A DNA stretch of 64,000 bases from Isoetes taiwanensis (taxonomy: Eukaryota > Streptophyta > Lycopodiopsida > Isoetales > Isoetaceae), in NCBI GenBank assembly GCA_021234155.1, contig JAJEKV010000014.1, positions 2,733,077 to 2,797,076 of the forward strand, written 5' to 3'. Both the position numbers and the translations under genes were made by a program. Positions 13,101 to 24,842 of the stretch are shown piece by piece (the first letter of the stretch is position 1; the number at the start of each line of letters is the position of its first letter). The notes under the pieces are model-generated. The model made no database searches and was not told where the DNA came from. It saw nothing but the letters and a program-made list of their open reading frames with translations.

Positions 13101-14037
13101 GGACTAGGCAAAAGAGCTTGCTCATAGATGCACGTCATGTTTACCCTTTCGTTTTGCATGGATCATAATTGGGACTCACATCATCAAATCTGGTAGATTT
13201 GGAAAGTGGGGAGGTAACTGACTTAAAACGGGGAGTTGAAAAGAAAAAAAGGAATCTTGAACAAGCCAATGAATGGATCGATAATTTGGTAGAGGTAGGT
13301 GACAATTTTTGGAGTGAATCTTTGAGGTAGACAATTGGAGGGTGTGGACTTCTACATCCTCAAGTGCAAAGAACCCAACTTGAAGATTCATACAAAGATG
13401 GATGGGGGCAAAAATTTGGAGTGCATGAGGGTTATCTTAAGTGGATTGTATTATCAATTCTTGGGTAATTTCAAAATTATATGTTGCTCATTAAAACAAG
13501 CCCGAAGCCTCAGGTTTACTGACCATGTGGTAAAGATATCCTAAAATTGATATGGAAAAAATAGAAGGCCTGGAGACATGCAAATTTCCACGGGGAGACC
13601 CATGAAAAAAAAAAGTATGGCCGGTCTCCCAATAACAATGTAATTGTTTGACACTTAACAGAATTGATGTTATTCTTTTCAAGTGATTTGTTGTTCGGCA
13701 CCCTAAGCATGTAAGCACATATTTTTATATATATATTAACAATAGTGAGGATGCACAAGGGTGGTGTGCATGGACCGCGTGCCGAAATGAAAGATTGGTT
13801 GTTTGTTTATAAGAATGTAGATTTGTGACATTGGAATGGGTTCAATTATTTATTTTGGTACCATCACTATCCCAACATTCTTGGCAAAATTATATTGTCA
13901 AGGCATTTCCGCGATGTGACATGTGTCAATTCCCGGTCCTCTGAATATTTAAGCACAGTTCTGCGAATTAATTGTTAAAGCGTGTGGGGTTTTGTCGTTA
14001 CAGCGGCTGGCGCTAAAAACCCGCGAGGACTTAAGCG
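10108..14037. other. No recognisable gene
   Basis: Frames here are short and unconvincing. The segment 11000-13500 is again purine-biased on the plus strand with scattered short open frames, none of known family. A sequence resembling a pol III B box near 12131 has no matching A box. Confidence 0.4.
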
Positions 14038-14586
14038 ATGAAGCTCGACAAAATAGCTCTTCTCCTGGCTCTCACGCTCGCCCGAATTCCTCGCACACTC
14101 GCCTCCCAATTCCTCGCATTCCGCACTTCCCTCATTCCGCCCATTCGCATTCCGCCCATTCGGCATAGGCGAGGAACAAGATCCAAGGCGGAGGTCACCT
14201 CGAGAGCACTTACTAAGCGTCAAAGAGGTGTTCCCTCCACTCTTCCGCCTCTGCGGAAATTCTTCTTTGCCCTCTCTTCTGGCGCCCACTCTCGCCTCCT
14301 CTCACCCCTCCTCGCCTCCCGGTTTGAGGAGGAATCTGATTCGATTCCTCATCTTCCGATTCCTAATGAGGAATCGAAAATGAATGTGAAGAATATGTCA
14401 GCTGCTATCATGCGGGGGATGGATAGGGGATGGATAAGAGGGCGAGTCCCAGAAAGAAGAAGAAGACGAAGAGGAAGAAGAAGAAGAGGAAGAGGAAGAA
14501 GAGAAGCGACTTGGAGGAGTCGAGCGGTCCTTAAAAGGTACATGCATTTTCATTTGTTTTACGTTTTCAATTTTTCGTTTGTTTAA
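14038..14586 (+). CDS. Hypothetical ORF, hydrophobic start, Arg-rich end
   Basis: This is a 182-codon open frame. Its first ~25 residues (MKLDKIALLLALTLARIPRT) look like a signal peptide. The end is an Arg-rich run encoded by a GAA/GAG-rich tract (about 14450-14515). In another frame that tract encodes a Glu run. I recognise no family. Base composition alone can hold such a frame open, so it may not be a gene. Confidence 0.2.
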   Translation: MKLDKIALLLALTLARIPRTLASQFLAFRTSLIPPIRIPPIRHRRGTRSKAEVTSRALTKRQRGVPSTLPPLRKFFFALSSGAHSRLLSPLLASRFEEESDSIPHLPIPNEESKMNVKNMSAAIMRGMDRGWIRGRVPERRRRRRGRRRRGRGRREATWRSRAVLKRYMHFHLFYVFNFSFV

Positions 14587-14621
14587 TCTTTCATTTTCAT
14601 TTGTTGCCCCTTGAAGATCGA

Positions 14622-14750
14622 GGCAGATGAAGATGAAGAAGACACCCTCCCTTGAAGAAGACACCCCCCTTGATGAAGAAGACAAGCCCCTTGATGAAGA
14701 AGACACCCCCTTTGAAGAAGACACACCCCCTTTGAAGAAGACAACGGCCT
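14622..14750 (+). repeat. ~21-24-bp tandem repeat, GAAGAAGACACCCCC
   Basis: Five or so units of (CTTGATGAAGAAGACA..CCC) follow one another. In one plus frame they read EEDTPLDEEDKPLDEEDTPF, an acidic repeat that would continue the Glu-rich frame upstream if an intron lay between. That gene model is speculative. Confidence 0.6.
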
Positions 14751-14759
14751 CGGGGCGAA

Positions 14760-15619
14760 TTTTTTTGTAAAAATTTTGTATATAACTCTTTTGTACACCT
14801 TTGGCACGGGGCCTTTTTTTTAAAAATCTTGTTTCCATCAAACGATTTTTGTAACTTTTGTTTCTATTCTTTGTTTCATTAAAATCTCTTCTTCTTCTTC
14901 TATGAAATGTTATTTTGTCTATCTATCACATTTATGAAGTTCGAATTCACGTGGTATCCATTCAGGTCTTGAATGTAACGATGCTCTAGCTCTTTAATTA
15001 GTTTCAAACACTAAGCATTTTAATCACTTTCAGCGATTGCTAGTGAGTAAGCCCGGAACACATGAGCACTTATGCAATAAACAACTACCTTCAAGCGGTT
15101 ATATACCTTAACAATAAGCCTTTGCACCTTAAGCGCATGGCCAATAAGCACATGATGACATTAACATACGCTGGCGTTAAGCAAGTACATAAAAGTAATC
15201 GTCCTTTGCATGACAATAAGCGTTATCGCCATTAAGACTCATACCGGAGTAGCACTTGCGGGCAATTTTTTTTTTTTTTAAGCACTTGATAAGTTTTAAG
15301 CATCCCTTTCGGTCGGCATTGAAGTAGATATAAACAATATAGCAAAAACTTATAGACAAGTCACGCATTGAACTACATAAACAATATAGCAAAACATTCT
15401 TAAATAAAGATGGTGTGAGGATTCCTTGGCCTACATAAATGACAAACAGGCCAATAATTATGGAGAATGACAATCGTCATCACCATAAACCTTCTCAATT
15501 CCTCCTTCACAAACACCTAACGCAACTATTTTTGAGGAAAGTCTTTCCAAGCATAGCTTTATAATCTTTCTATCTATCTTAGGCCAGGCTTGTATCTATG
15601 TGTGTTCTTCACCGTGACT
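14760..15619. other. No feature seen
   Basis: AT-rich noncoding DNA with a poly-T run near 15270. I see no gene or repeat structure. Confidence 0.35.
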
Positions 15620-18250
15620 TCATTTCTTCCTCCCGGTCTTGGCTCGCGATATTTCTTCTATCTTTGGGGTGAGTACTGGTAGCACTTCATCATGGACATC
15701 CATCTTGAATCTGCGGTACCCATGAAAATTTCGAGGGACTGCTAAGGTAAGACTTGTATAATGAATCATCAAGCAAAGCCTTACCTTTGAATCTTGGGTA
15801 TGACTCATATATTTTTCCCAAGTGGCTTCATCATATTTGACCGGACCCGACCCGAGGTTTGTTAGGGTGGTGGCAAACTGGTCGCACATTTTTTCCCCGT
15901 CCCCATACAAATTGAAATCATTCCCTCAAATCTGGACATAGTACTTGCTGACACATCTTCCACATTTAGAGTTGCATTGATGACCATATACCAATACAAC
16001 ATACGTAACAAAGTCTTCAAGAAGAGCACGGCTTGGGTGCGAATATCACTTTCTTTCACCTTCAGTGTATGTCATTGTCAATCCTGCTTCCAAGCGTATG
16101 TGTTCATTTGCACCAAATGTTTTTACCAACACACCATTTAAATCCAAGACAATGAGTTTATCTTTTCTTTGCCAAATCAATATTTATCACGTTGGAACAT
16201 CACGAATACCTACACAAATGCGAATTACTACATGAATAAATAGATGAAGATGAAAATGAAAAATGGGTTGAAATGTGGAAACCTTTCTACGTATCGGCGG
16301 ATTCTCACGACCTAACGAGAATCAACTGGTAATCCCTACGTTGAATGACAAAAGAAAATCAATAATATTCAATGTCTTAAGCAACATTTAGTTGGGCTTG
16401 CCCGGCCAATGCCCATGACCCCCTTCCCTCGGTTAGTAATGGCGGCAATCACTTTTTGAACATCGGCTCACACGAAACTTGAGGCCCCGATTACGCATTT
16501 TCTTGAGAACACGCCGATAGGTGTGGTGTCATGATTGAGGCTTCTTCTGCATCTTTTGCATAGCTACTTCTTGTTCTCTTTCTTGGAGCTGAACAACTTC
16601 TTTGCTATCCTCCGGCTTACCCCTCTTTGTTCTTACGCCCTTTCCTTTTGGCAAATATTCACCCAAGTTGCCCTCATCCCGATGGAATTACTCCCTCAAC
16701 TTCCTTAGGTGCTTCGGTGTGTGTGTCCGGTGCTGTTGTTTTTTCCTGGCCGGTCTTTGTGTTTTATAACCAGGTCTTTGTTTCAGCTTCTATAGCTTCT
16801 TTGGAATGACTTCTTGGTGGTGGTGGTGGTTCTGGCTACATTTGCATTCAAATCGATCCTGAATTGATTTGTACTCCTATAGGACTTTGCGGTGTTGTGC
16901 ATCTTCAAATGGCACCATTGTCCTTCTTTGAACCCTCAGCGGTGAGACCTCAATTGCGGGGCCAGGATTAACACATCCTTTTTTGGTGTACTATTTGAAG
17001 CACCCGCAACATGGCCAAAACCTAGCTCGTCAAATACACCCTCGGCACCTTTCGGGGCAACCATGAATACATTGTCCTCCTCTCAACAATGAACAACAAG
17101 CTATATGATACTCATGTTGGCAATTCAGTGCTAAACTTAACCTGTAAGCTTTAGTGAATTCGGACCACATGCCGAACATGTATAAAATGGATCTTCCACT
17201 AACAACTTATCTCGTTATAATAGTAGAGATGCTAAATGTTGCGGGGAGTATCCATTTTCAACTTCCCCAAATTGTTTATGTAGAAATCACGAGTCTCTGT
17301 TCTTCTTGAGAACTTTTAACTCCTCCTCAAGTTTGAGTTTACGTTTGACACGCTCATTATTCGGATGTAGGGTTCATTGCTTTTTGTACCTTGTTCTGTG
17401 CCAAGTTTCCTTCCGGACCGATCTGCTCCAAATCTTTAATTTCTGCCTCCAACTCACATGTTGGATTAAGCTTGAACTCCTCTGTTTGTAGCCAAATCAT
17501 TTTGTGGCTGTCTTAAAACCTGTTTTCGGCCTCTTCCAACATCATTTTCTCGTGAATTCGAGGCCTTCTCATTGCCTTTTCAAACCACTTCCCTCTTGCT
17601 TCCAGATTCTTTGTGATAAGTAAACCCGATTTTCCAATCTCTGTCTTGCATTCTCTAAGGTTTTATGTTTTCATCACATGCACCGATCTCATTTGATCCA
17701 CCGCCACCTTTGGCTTTGCCTTCATTTCGATTTTCTAACATGTGCTACAACATCTCCCTCTATTTTTACTTGTCTATTGTTGTGGTATCTTTGGCATTGC
17801 ATTGCGACAAATGCGGCCAGTTTACTTTGTGTTCCTCGTGCAAGTATTGATCTAGTGCAATTTTCAAACGCAAAAAAAGCAAGGGCGGGTTGCTTTCTTA
17901 CTTCTTTGTTGTGACAATTCTTGTAGATTTTTACCAGAGTGTTTCCAACTTCTCTTGAAGATGCTCCTTTGCACGAGTGCCATTTTATCTTTCCCTTGTT
18001 CAACTTCTTTGTCCAAAACAAATCCCAATCTCGTCCGTGACATTATTTTCCAACCAAGCTTCTTCCTCATGGGGCTTCACCCCGAATTACCTGAACCTCT
18101 GTCTTTGTGAAAATCATCCGCTCCATGCCTCCATCGTCCAACAAAGAAAACAACGTCCGGTTTTCGCCCGGGGGAAAAGGAGGGAGAAGGGTGGCCAGAC
18201 TTCGACGTCCGCGAGTTTCAGCACTTAAAGTGCTTAAACGCTTCGCCAAA
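15620..18250 (-). pseudogene. Worn-out coiled-coil protein gene remnant
   Basis: Several minus-strand pieces in different frames look like real protein rather than noise. 18249-18067 starts with a Met and is mixed in composition. 17680-17400 contains KWFEKAM, EKMMLEEAENRF and CELEAEIKDLEQI, a charged heptad-like pattern. 16620-16540 has KEVVQLQEREQEVAMQKMQ. 16059-15620 reads through two overlapping frames with VINATLNVEDVSAS and KYDEATWEKYMSH. The plus strand is CT-rich, as expected for a Lys/Glu-rich gene on the other strand. I cannot name the family. Frames are broken throughout, so this is a decayed gene if it is one. Confidence 0.35.
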
Positions 18251-18289
18251 AGTTGTACCCCACTAGCGATTTTACACCCTGGACTTTAA

Positions 18290-20072
18290 AATGCTCTTTC
18301 ATTTGTTCAGAATTCAATGAGGTAGCCACCATGATGCAGTCATCTACATAAAGGGCAATAATGCAATATTCTTTGTCCTGTTCAAATCTGTAAAGATTAC
18401 CATCATTATGTAGTTTGTTAAAACCTTATTCTTGCAGAAATTGATTCATGCAAAGATACCATTCCCTTGGAGACTGCTTCAATCCATACACAGCTTTATT
18501 TAGCTTCCAAATCATGTTTTTGCCTTGTTCATAGCCTGGAGGTTGTTTCAAAAATGCTGCCTCTTCTAATGTTGCATTTAAGAATGCTGTTTTGACATCC
18601 ATGTGATGTATTTCTAGTTCCATAGCATTTGCCATGGCCAACAAAATTTTAATGCTTGTCAACTTGACTATTGGAGAATATGTTTCATCATAATGTCTTC
18701 CCTTTTTCTGTGTATAACCCTGTGCTACCAGTCTAGCTTTATATTTCTTTGTCCCATCTGGATTTAGTTTAATTTTGAATAACCATTTGCTGCCAATAAT
18801 ATTTTTCTTACCATCTGATTTCACAAGTTCATATGTTTTAGTGTCCTCAAATGATTTGAGTTCATCATTCATAGCTGCTGTCCACTTATCCCTGTCAATA
18901 CTTTCTTGCACATCTGCATAACTCTGAGGAATTATTTCATCTTCTAAGATTGCCATAATATATTCATGTTCAATTGTCTTAGCTTCAATTCTTCTGCTTC
19001 TTCCCCTTTCATTTCTGCCATAAGATTGGTCTTCAAGTTTAGCTTCCTCAATAAGCTTTTTTGCCTGTGTTTTTCTCTTCTTCTTTTCAGGATATTCATT
19101 GGTTGGTTCAGTACTTGCTTGTCTTGGTTCAAAAATATCTTCAGATCTTGGTTTTTCTAGTTTATTTGCTTCTTCTGGTATTTCTGGTATTTCAGATTCT
19201 TCAAAATCTTCTTCTTCAAATTCCACTTTGGGAATTTGTTCAGGCTTGTCTGTTTGAATTTTAATCCCTTTCTTGAATTTGTGTTTATACAACACTTCCT
19301 CATTAAATAATACATCTCTACTAGTTTTGATCTCCTTAGATTCAGGCAAATAAATTCTGTACCCTTTAGACTCTTTGTCATATCCTACTAAAAATCCTTT
19401 TTCTGCTTTATTATCTAACTTTTTCCTTAACTCATATGGCACATGCACATAGGCCATACAGCCATATACCTTAAATTTTTCATAGTTTAATTTATTTCCT
19501 GATTCCCATAACAGCATAGGAATATTTCCTTGTAAGCTTATTGATGGGAGCATGTTCTGAATTTCAACAGCTGTATAAAGTGCTTCTTCCCATAGATAGT
19601 TAGGCAAGCCACTTTCCTTTAACATTGACCTAACAGCATCCAATAAGGTTCTATTTTTCCTTTCTGAGACACCATTTTGCTGTGGTGTGTGTCTGCAGGT
19701 TAATTGTCTTTTAATTCCGTGTGATATGCAAAAAAATTTGAATTGACCTGAAAGATATTCTCCTCCTCTATCTGATCTGATACATTTTACTTTGACACCT
19801 GTTTCTCGTTCCTTTTCTGCAACATATTGCTTGAATGCACTTAGTGCTTGAGATTTTCTGTTTAAACAATATGTGATACACATTCTGCTATAATCATCTG
19901 TGAAGGTTATGAAGTATCTCTTATTGGTCCTACTTTTGACATTTAAAGGACCACATAAATCTAAATGTATCAGCTCGAGCTTTTGTTGAGCTCTAGTTTT
20001 CCTTTTATGAAAGGGCAGTCTATTTAGCTTTCCCAAAGCACATCCCAAGTTTATGCTTATTTGTATTTTCAA
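18290..20072 (-). CDS. Copia 1 integrase and partial reverse transcriptase
   Basis: A 548-codon frame (20072-18426) begins in the integrase. The D,D,E triad is visible as HLDLCGP, IRSDRGGEY and QQNGVSERKNRT. Then come the YGCMAYVHVP box and an acidic linker (EFEEEDFEESEIPEIPEE). RT follows with SKWLFKIK, KARLVAQGYTQ, HHMDVKTAFLN (first catalytic Asp) and YGLKQSPREW. A TAA at 18426 replaces the Gln expected before GF. Beyond it the frame continues to the second catalytic box ALYVDD near 18345 and then ends in unrelated DNA. Integrase is nearly intact; RT is cut in half. Confidence 0.9.
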
Positions 20073-20439
20073 AGCTTATATGACCTTGCTTGTGTAGGGA
20101 TTCCAGTTTTTTATAATTGGTGTGAGCAAGTCTATTATGCCAAATTTCCAAGCCAACTTCTTGAACTGCATTAATAGAGTGATGCACATTATTCTCCAGC
20201 CCATACAAGTTTCCCACTCGTTTACCATAAAATTTTATTTCATTATTCATCATGATATTGCACTGATCAGCATCAAATACAACTTTGTATCCCAGATCAT
20301 ATAACTGACTAACTGATATTAAGTTTTTGATAATACCAGGTACACACAGAACATTCTGAATATTTATAATATTTCCAGCTAAATCTGTTAGCTGTAATAA
20401 ACCTCTTCCTTGAACCTCTTGCAAAGCTCCATTTCCCAC
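20020..20439 (-). CDS. Copia 1 protease C-end and GAG-pre-integrase
   Basis: A 139-codon frame containing VLCVPGIIKNLISVSQL, the usual protease to GAG-pre-integrase junction, then EIWHNRLAHTN with the His pair of the integrase zinc-binding domain. One expected Cys of the CxxC pair is not visible (LGMCFG), probably because of a change near 20050. The protease active-site DSG lies upstream in another frame near 20515 (HLIVDSGLKDQ). Confidence 0.85.
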   Translation of the reverse strand: MGNGALQEVQGRGLLQLTDLAGNIINIQNVLCVPGIIKNLISVSQLYDLGYKVVFDADQCNIMMNNEIKFYGKRVGNLYGLENNVHHSINAVQEVGLEIWHNRLAHTNYKKLESLHKQGHISFENTNKHKLGMCFGKAK

Positions 20440-20472
20440 TGAATCCTTCTTGAATTTGCACGGTTATATTCT

Positions 20473-20506
20473 TGAAAGATCAATAGTTTGCACTATTGAT
20501 CTTTCA
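20473..20506. repeat. Perfect 15-bp-arm hairpin inside protease region
   Basis: TGAAAGATCAATAG and its exact reverse complement flank a ~6-base centre. It sits just after the protease DSG motif, where it brings a stop codon and interrupts the frame. Copia 2 has no hairpin here, so this looks like a local inverted duplication. Confidence 0.7.
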
Positions 20507-20521
20507 GTCCACTATCAACTA

Positions 20522-20860
20522 TCAAATGATCGAGATTGTCGGTTCTCTCATATTCTCATTAACAATTGCAAATTCATGAGGTACCTCATCATCATCTTCT
20601 TCATTTGTCTTATCTTCTTGTTTCCTTGCCACATAGGCTCTTTCATGGCCACGTCCTCTGCCACCTCTTGCAGATCTAGCCTCACCTCTGCCTCTTGCAG
20701 ATTTACCATAATTTTTAGGTGTAGGACATTTTGATGCTACATGCCCTTTGCTACCACATGTGTAGCAATTGAAATCTTTTTTAACTTTTGGGCATTCATT
20801 CTTATAATGACCCATCTCATGACAATTATAGCATACCACTTTATCGTTTTTCTTAAGCAA
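20522..20860 (-). CDS. Copia 1 gag C-terminal part, two zinc knuckles
   Basis: A 112-codon frame with two CCHC knuckles in tandem: CYNCHEMGHYKNEC and CYTCGSKGHVASKC. An Arg/Gly-rich segment (GRGEARSARGGRGRGH) and an acidic tail follow. These bind the element's RNA in virus-like particles. The frame ends at 20522, where the protease continues in another frame. Confidence 0.9.
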   Translation of the reverse strand: MLKKNDKVVCYNCHEMGHYKNECPKVKKDFNCYTCGSKGHVASKCPTPKNYGKSARGRGEARSARGGRGRGHERAYVARKQEDKTNEEDDDEVPHEFAIVNENMREPTISII

Positions 20861-20933
20861 TAGAATTTCAGGAGTTTCTTCAGCTTGACTTTGCCTTCAG
20901 TTCTTAATATATTTTTTCGCCTCTTCTCTTGAC

Positions 20934-21545
20934 TTACAAGAGTTCCTTATGAAACAGAGCCAATGTCTCATTTTTCACCAATGGCCTGGATATCGCAATA
21001 CGACTTCTTTCAGAAATAACAACTCCTGCTCCATTTAAGTCAGCAATAAGATTATCAAACTTATTAAAAAATTCAGTTACATCTTCTTCTTCTTTAAGCT
21101 TTAAACCCTTTAATTCATTCTCAAGAAGGTCAATTTGCGAGGATGTCTTCTCCTGATAATGTTTAAGCAGGAATTTCCACATCTCTCTAGGACTTAGAGA
21201 CCTTAATTTCAAGCGTATAGTAGGACTAACAGTGCATGTGATTATGCCTTGTGCTTCCCTTGTTTTGGCTAGCAATGGCTTGCCTCCTGCTCCAAATGCT
21301 CCGACTGCTCCCCGCATCTCGATCTTCTTTGCCCCTGTTAGGCTCGCCTGCCTGCTCCAACAACTGAGCTAGATGAGCCAATCCTTGTAAGTACTCCTGT
21401 ATCTATTGTTCCTGCTGGATCTACCAGCTCCCAAAGGTCCTCCACCTCTAATATGTGAGTTATATAGCATCTTTCCAAACCTGGAAACCTGGACCTCCTT
21501 TGTAAACATCCACAGTGTTTAATAATGATGCACCAAATCTACTAG
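20934..21545 (-). CDS. Copia 1 gag N-terminal and central region, broken
   Basis: The 127-codon frame at 21317-20934 has the copia gag helical core (EMWKFLLKHYQEK, then LKLKEEEDVTEFFNKFDNL). Further N-terminal pieces lie in other frames up to about 21545: MSSRFGASLLNTVDVYKGG, then VEDLWELVDPAGTID. Several indels separate the pieces. The first Met lies just downstream of the primer-binding site, as expected. Confidence 0.75.
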
Positions 21546-21557
21546 ACATATTGACAA

Positions 21558-21569
21558 GCTCTGATACCA
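21558..21569 (-). promoter_or_regulatory. Primer-binding site for initiator tRNA-Met
   Basis: On the minus strand this is TGGTATCAGAGC, the usual primer site of plant copia elements, complementary to the 3' end of initiator tRNA-Met. It lies between the LTR remnant and gag. Confidence 0.9.
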
Positions 21570-21573
21570 GCGT

Positions 21574-21830
21574 TGAATTTGAAAAATAATTATCACAAAA
21601 TCTATAGAATAGATGCCTAGCAAGATTTTTCAATCATGTGAGCAACTTGAGTACAAATAATGGTCTAGTGGAGAGCCACAATATGGTCACTAATCTCCAC
21701 TAGATCATGTACATTTTTGCAATCATTCTACAACTTCTAGATTGCAAACAATGGTATCTAATGACAATAATATTATTGTCAATATAATACATTTAACCTT
21801 TAAGTCACTGTAGCAGAATAACTATTGAAC
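21574..21830 (-). repeat. Copia 1 5' LTR (approximate)
   Basis: The LTR should end just before the primer-binding site; the minus strand reads ...AATTCA before ACGC and the primer site. The outer boundary near 21830 is a guess, because there is no second LTR to compare. The segment contains short inverted repeats (ATAATATTATTGTC). Confidence 0.4.
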
Positions 21831-22442
21831 GGGCATTGACCCGATTACTGTTGTTGCATTTATCGCGCACTTCATCGCTTAAATCCTGCTCCTCTAGGCT
21901 TGATTCATCCACACACCCATTGCCTGCAAGTTCATACCATTTGTAATCATCGATCCGGCGGTTAAGGATCGGATTTACTTTCCAATCCGGGCTCGACCTG
22001 TCTTCAACAATATCCCACAGGATAAGAACTAGAAATAAGACGTCTTCAATAATATCCCACAGGCTTATCATCGAAAATAAGCTTTCGAACCATTGAATCA
22101 TATTTTCATTTTTAATGTTAACTTCTTGCAACCATGTTAACACAAACATGCATGTTGAATTAACAACAAATGCTATAACAAATGCTTAACCCTTACACCT
22201 TAGATAAGATCATCATGATCAAATTTGTCTGACCTACTGCCACTGCTTCTCATAGGCAGACCTTGTATTTTTCAATGGTTAGAACATTAGGTTATCAAAG
22301 CAACATGAGTTACTACAACTTAGATCTCAACTTAGATTAATATCTGCATATACTAACCTACTGCCACTGCTTCTCATAGGTTAGATCTTGCAGGTCCATC
22401 AGAAGAACCTCGCCTAATATAGTGATCTCCAAACCAGAGAAG
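21831..22442. other. Noncoding; 24-bp direct repeat
   Basis: The sequence CCTACTGCCACTGCTTCTC followed by ATAGG occurs at about 22232 and again at about 22358, 126 bp apart. I see no gene. A 114-codon minus frame (22149-21805) has no recognisable domain. Confidence 0.35.
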
Positions 22443-22519
22443 GCATGCAATGCATGCATGCAAGACATGCATGCTCGCCCCCTCTAGAATGTCGATCCGA
22501 GGGCTCGGATCGATGGGAT
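22443..22519 (-). mobile_element. Head fragment of the two-module element
   Basis: On the minus strand this matches the first ~77 bp of the element copies at 4823 and 58183. It shows TCCCATCGATCCGAG, CTCGGATCGACATTCTAGA and CATGCATG...CATGCATGC. Relative to copy 2 the first hairpin has changed on both sides yet still pairs (CGATCCGAG with CTCGGATCG). Only the head is present. Confidence 0.7.
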
Positions 22520-23657
22520 TTTTAGTTCTGTATTGCTGCAAAAGAAATGTAACTCATGATTTTATCAAGGAAGAATGTTTCTAACCAGGGTTTTTAGACA
22601 TGTTAGATATATTGCATCTACCACATTCTGCAATAGTTAAATGGCAAATGTGCCCTTCTTGGTAGGACATTATTATTGATGGAGTAACATAGAGTAATAT
22701 AAGGAATTCGTGTATGCATTTCCATAGATATGTCATTTTGTGGTGGAAAATAAAACAATCTTACTATTTTCTTTTTTTAGAAGAGGGACGAAGACATTTA
22801 TCTCAAAATGTTGACAGAATTGCAAAACCCTCCTGCTTTGCGTTCTAAGTTATGTCAAGAATTCCATCAAGTCAAGATGGGTTGATATAAGTTGTTTTTA
22901 TGGAGAGGACAAAACACGATTTCTGCATTTTTGTTGCATGAAAAGGTAAGGGTTTTAAGCTTGCTAGAGTAAATTTATCATAGAGTTTGCCACTGTAGCC
23001 TTCATGGTCAATGTGGCATGTTGAGCTGGTTATGTATGCAATGTTCCATCTTTCTGAAACGGACCTAGCCCCTTGGCCTAGGCCGTTGCACCAACACGTT
23101 TAACATCTAAGTTAAACATACATGAGACTTATATACATGCTCAATAAAGTAATAGTCCCATTGATCAGATAATTATATACAAGACCAAACTCCTCTGAGT
23201 CTTGGCATACTACAACTCCTATAGCTTAACAGGTCACTCCGAATTCTCCTCCTTATAGGTCACTGAGGATGACTCGGGAAAACGCTCTGCTCGCGCAACT
23301 TCATGCCCAGTTTCTCCCTCTGAATACCGCATCCTCAGTTCAAGACGTACCCTCTTAAACATACACAGACAATACAAGGGGGTTAGTCCACAAGGACTAA
23401 GTGGGGAGGGAACATTTCGGGAGCATCCACAACATCAACCACAAAGCAATCCAGCGTATAACATCCAAGATAAGAAGACAATAGATTTACCTGCTCCACT
23501 ATGCCCCTGCATTAGTTAGAACTCATACTACAAACATGTTTACGTTCATATCAATCTTCTGTATGTATGCACATATGCCAAGCGTAATCCTTGGGTTGCG
23601 ACCCCAAGGAGACCACTCTCTCCATCTGTACGTACAGGGTTCAACTCATCCAATAGG

Positions 23658-23819
23658 CCATCTGGCCGGATGCGGAGTTACACGGCCACCCCACCCCTCC
23701 CGAAGGTGGGCCGCAAATGCAACATGCCATCCGTCTAGCCATCTAGAACGGATGCGGAGTCTCACGGCCATTCCACCCCTCCGAAGATGGTCTGTTTGCA
23801 ATGCAAGATGCAACATCAT
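23658..23819. repeat. 81-bp tandem repeat, two units
   Basis: GCCATCT...CGGATGCGGAGT...CACGGCCA..CCACCCCTCCGAAG occurs at 23658 and again at 23739, a period of 81 bp, with modest divergence. It is GC-richer than its surroundings. Confidence 0.7.
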
Positions 23820-24699
23820 CCATCATGACTTTACAAGATAGAATATCACCAATAACCTTACAAGTTGACTCAATACGAGATATCATAGAATCCTCATGCA
23901 TCTTACTTCCAAGAATAGCCACAGAGCAATGCAATACAATAGAATGAGGTTCATTAGGATATTTCATAACCAAGTGGCAACATCTCATTGCACATCTCAA
24001 AGCAAGAACATGAACTCCCTTAACATATAAGCAAACTAACGTCTAGAGATAATGACATTCATTCTAACTCATCATGACATCTAATACCACAAGATGGTCC
24101 TTACCATATCCATAGCAAAAGAGATCACAACATGCGCCATCTATTCTAGCATCATAGAATCCACATGCTACTCTAACAAAAATGCTGGCGATATATCCTT
24201 CTATGGTACGGTATCAAGCTAGCCTCTATTCATAAAGGTTGCATGGAATATCTATTATAACCCTAACAAGGAAACTCTAGGATCCCAAATTATTCATAAG
24301 GAAGACTCTGGGTGGTGACGTAGAACCAAATTGAAGATCTATTCTAGTCGAAACAACCGATTAGGTTCGCCATAGCCGCCGGTTCTACTAGAAGCATAAC
24401 AAAGCAATACAACAAACCAAGCATCATCAAATCCCCAAGCACGCATCAGATCCCCACCTCAGTTTCTCGGATTGATTCTACTTCTTATTGACTGGGTCTG
24501 CCTTCCTTGCTTCTATTTCCTCATCGCCTTTCCATCTGCAAGCTCCTTCCGGTTTTGGCTACTGTTCTACAATCCGGCCAGCCTCTCCTTCTCTAGAGAA
24601 TAGGTAGAGGAGAACAATAAACCAGATCCTTCACCAAACCAAGGCACCCTCTCCTTTGTTCACATCCAATATATACACACAATGACTAAATCTCAATGC

Positions 24700-24842
24700 A
24701 TATGCATGCTAGACAAGTGTTGTGCATGCAATCACATGCATGCATGCGCATGTGCATGTACATGCATGCTAGACAAGTGTTGTGCATGCAATCACATACA
24801 TGCATGCACATGTGCATGTATATGCATGCAATCTAATGCATG
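24700..24842. repeat. 60-bp tandem repeat rich in CATGCATG
   Basis: Two full units and part of a third, period exactly 60 bp: ATGCATGCTAGACAAGTGTT followed by GTGCATGCAATCACA and a run of ATGCATG. The units differ at only a few bases, so the duplication is recent. It is full of palindromic GCATGC sites. Confidence 0.8.

Larger units (their letters stand above)
18290..21830 (-). mobile_element. Ty1/copia retrotransposon 1, 3'-truncated
   Basis: Minus-strand order is LTR remnant, primer site, gag with zinc knuckles, protease, GAG-pre-integrase, integrase, then the front half of reverse transcriptase. This is the copia order (integrase before RT). Homology stops at about 18290, shortly after the YVDD box, so the rest of RT, RNase H and the 3' LTR are missing. 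Frames are broken between gag and protease and by an in-frame stop late in RT. It cannot move by itself. Confidence 0.9.
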
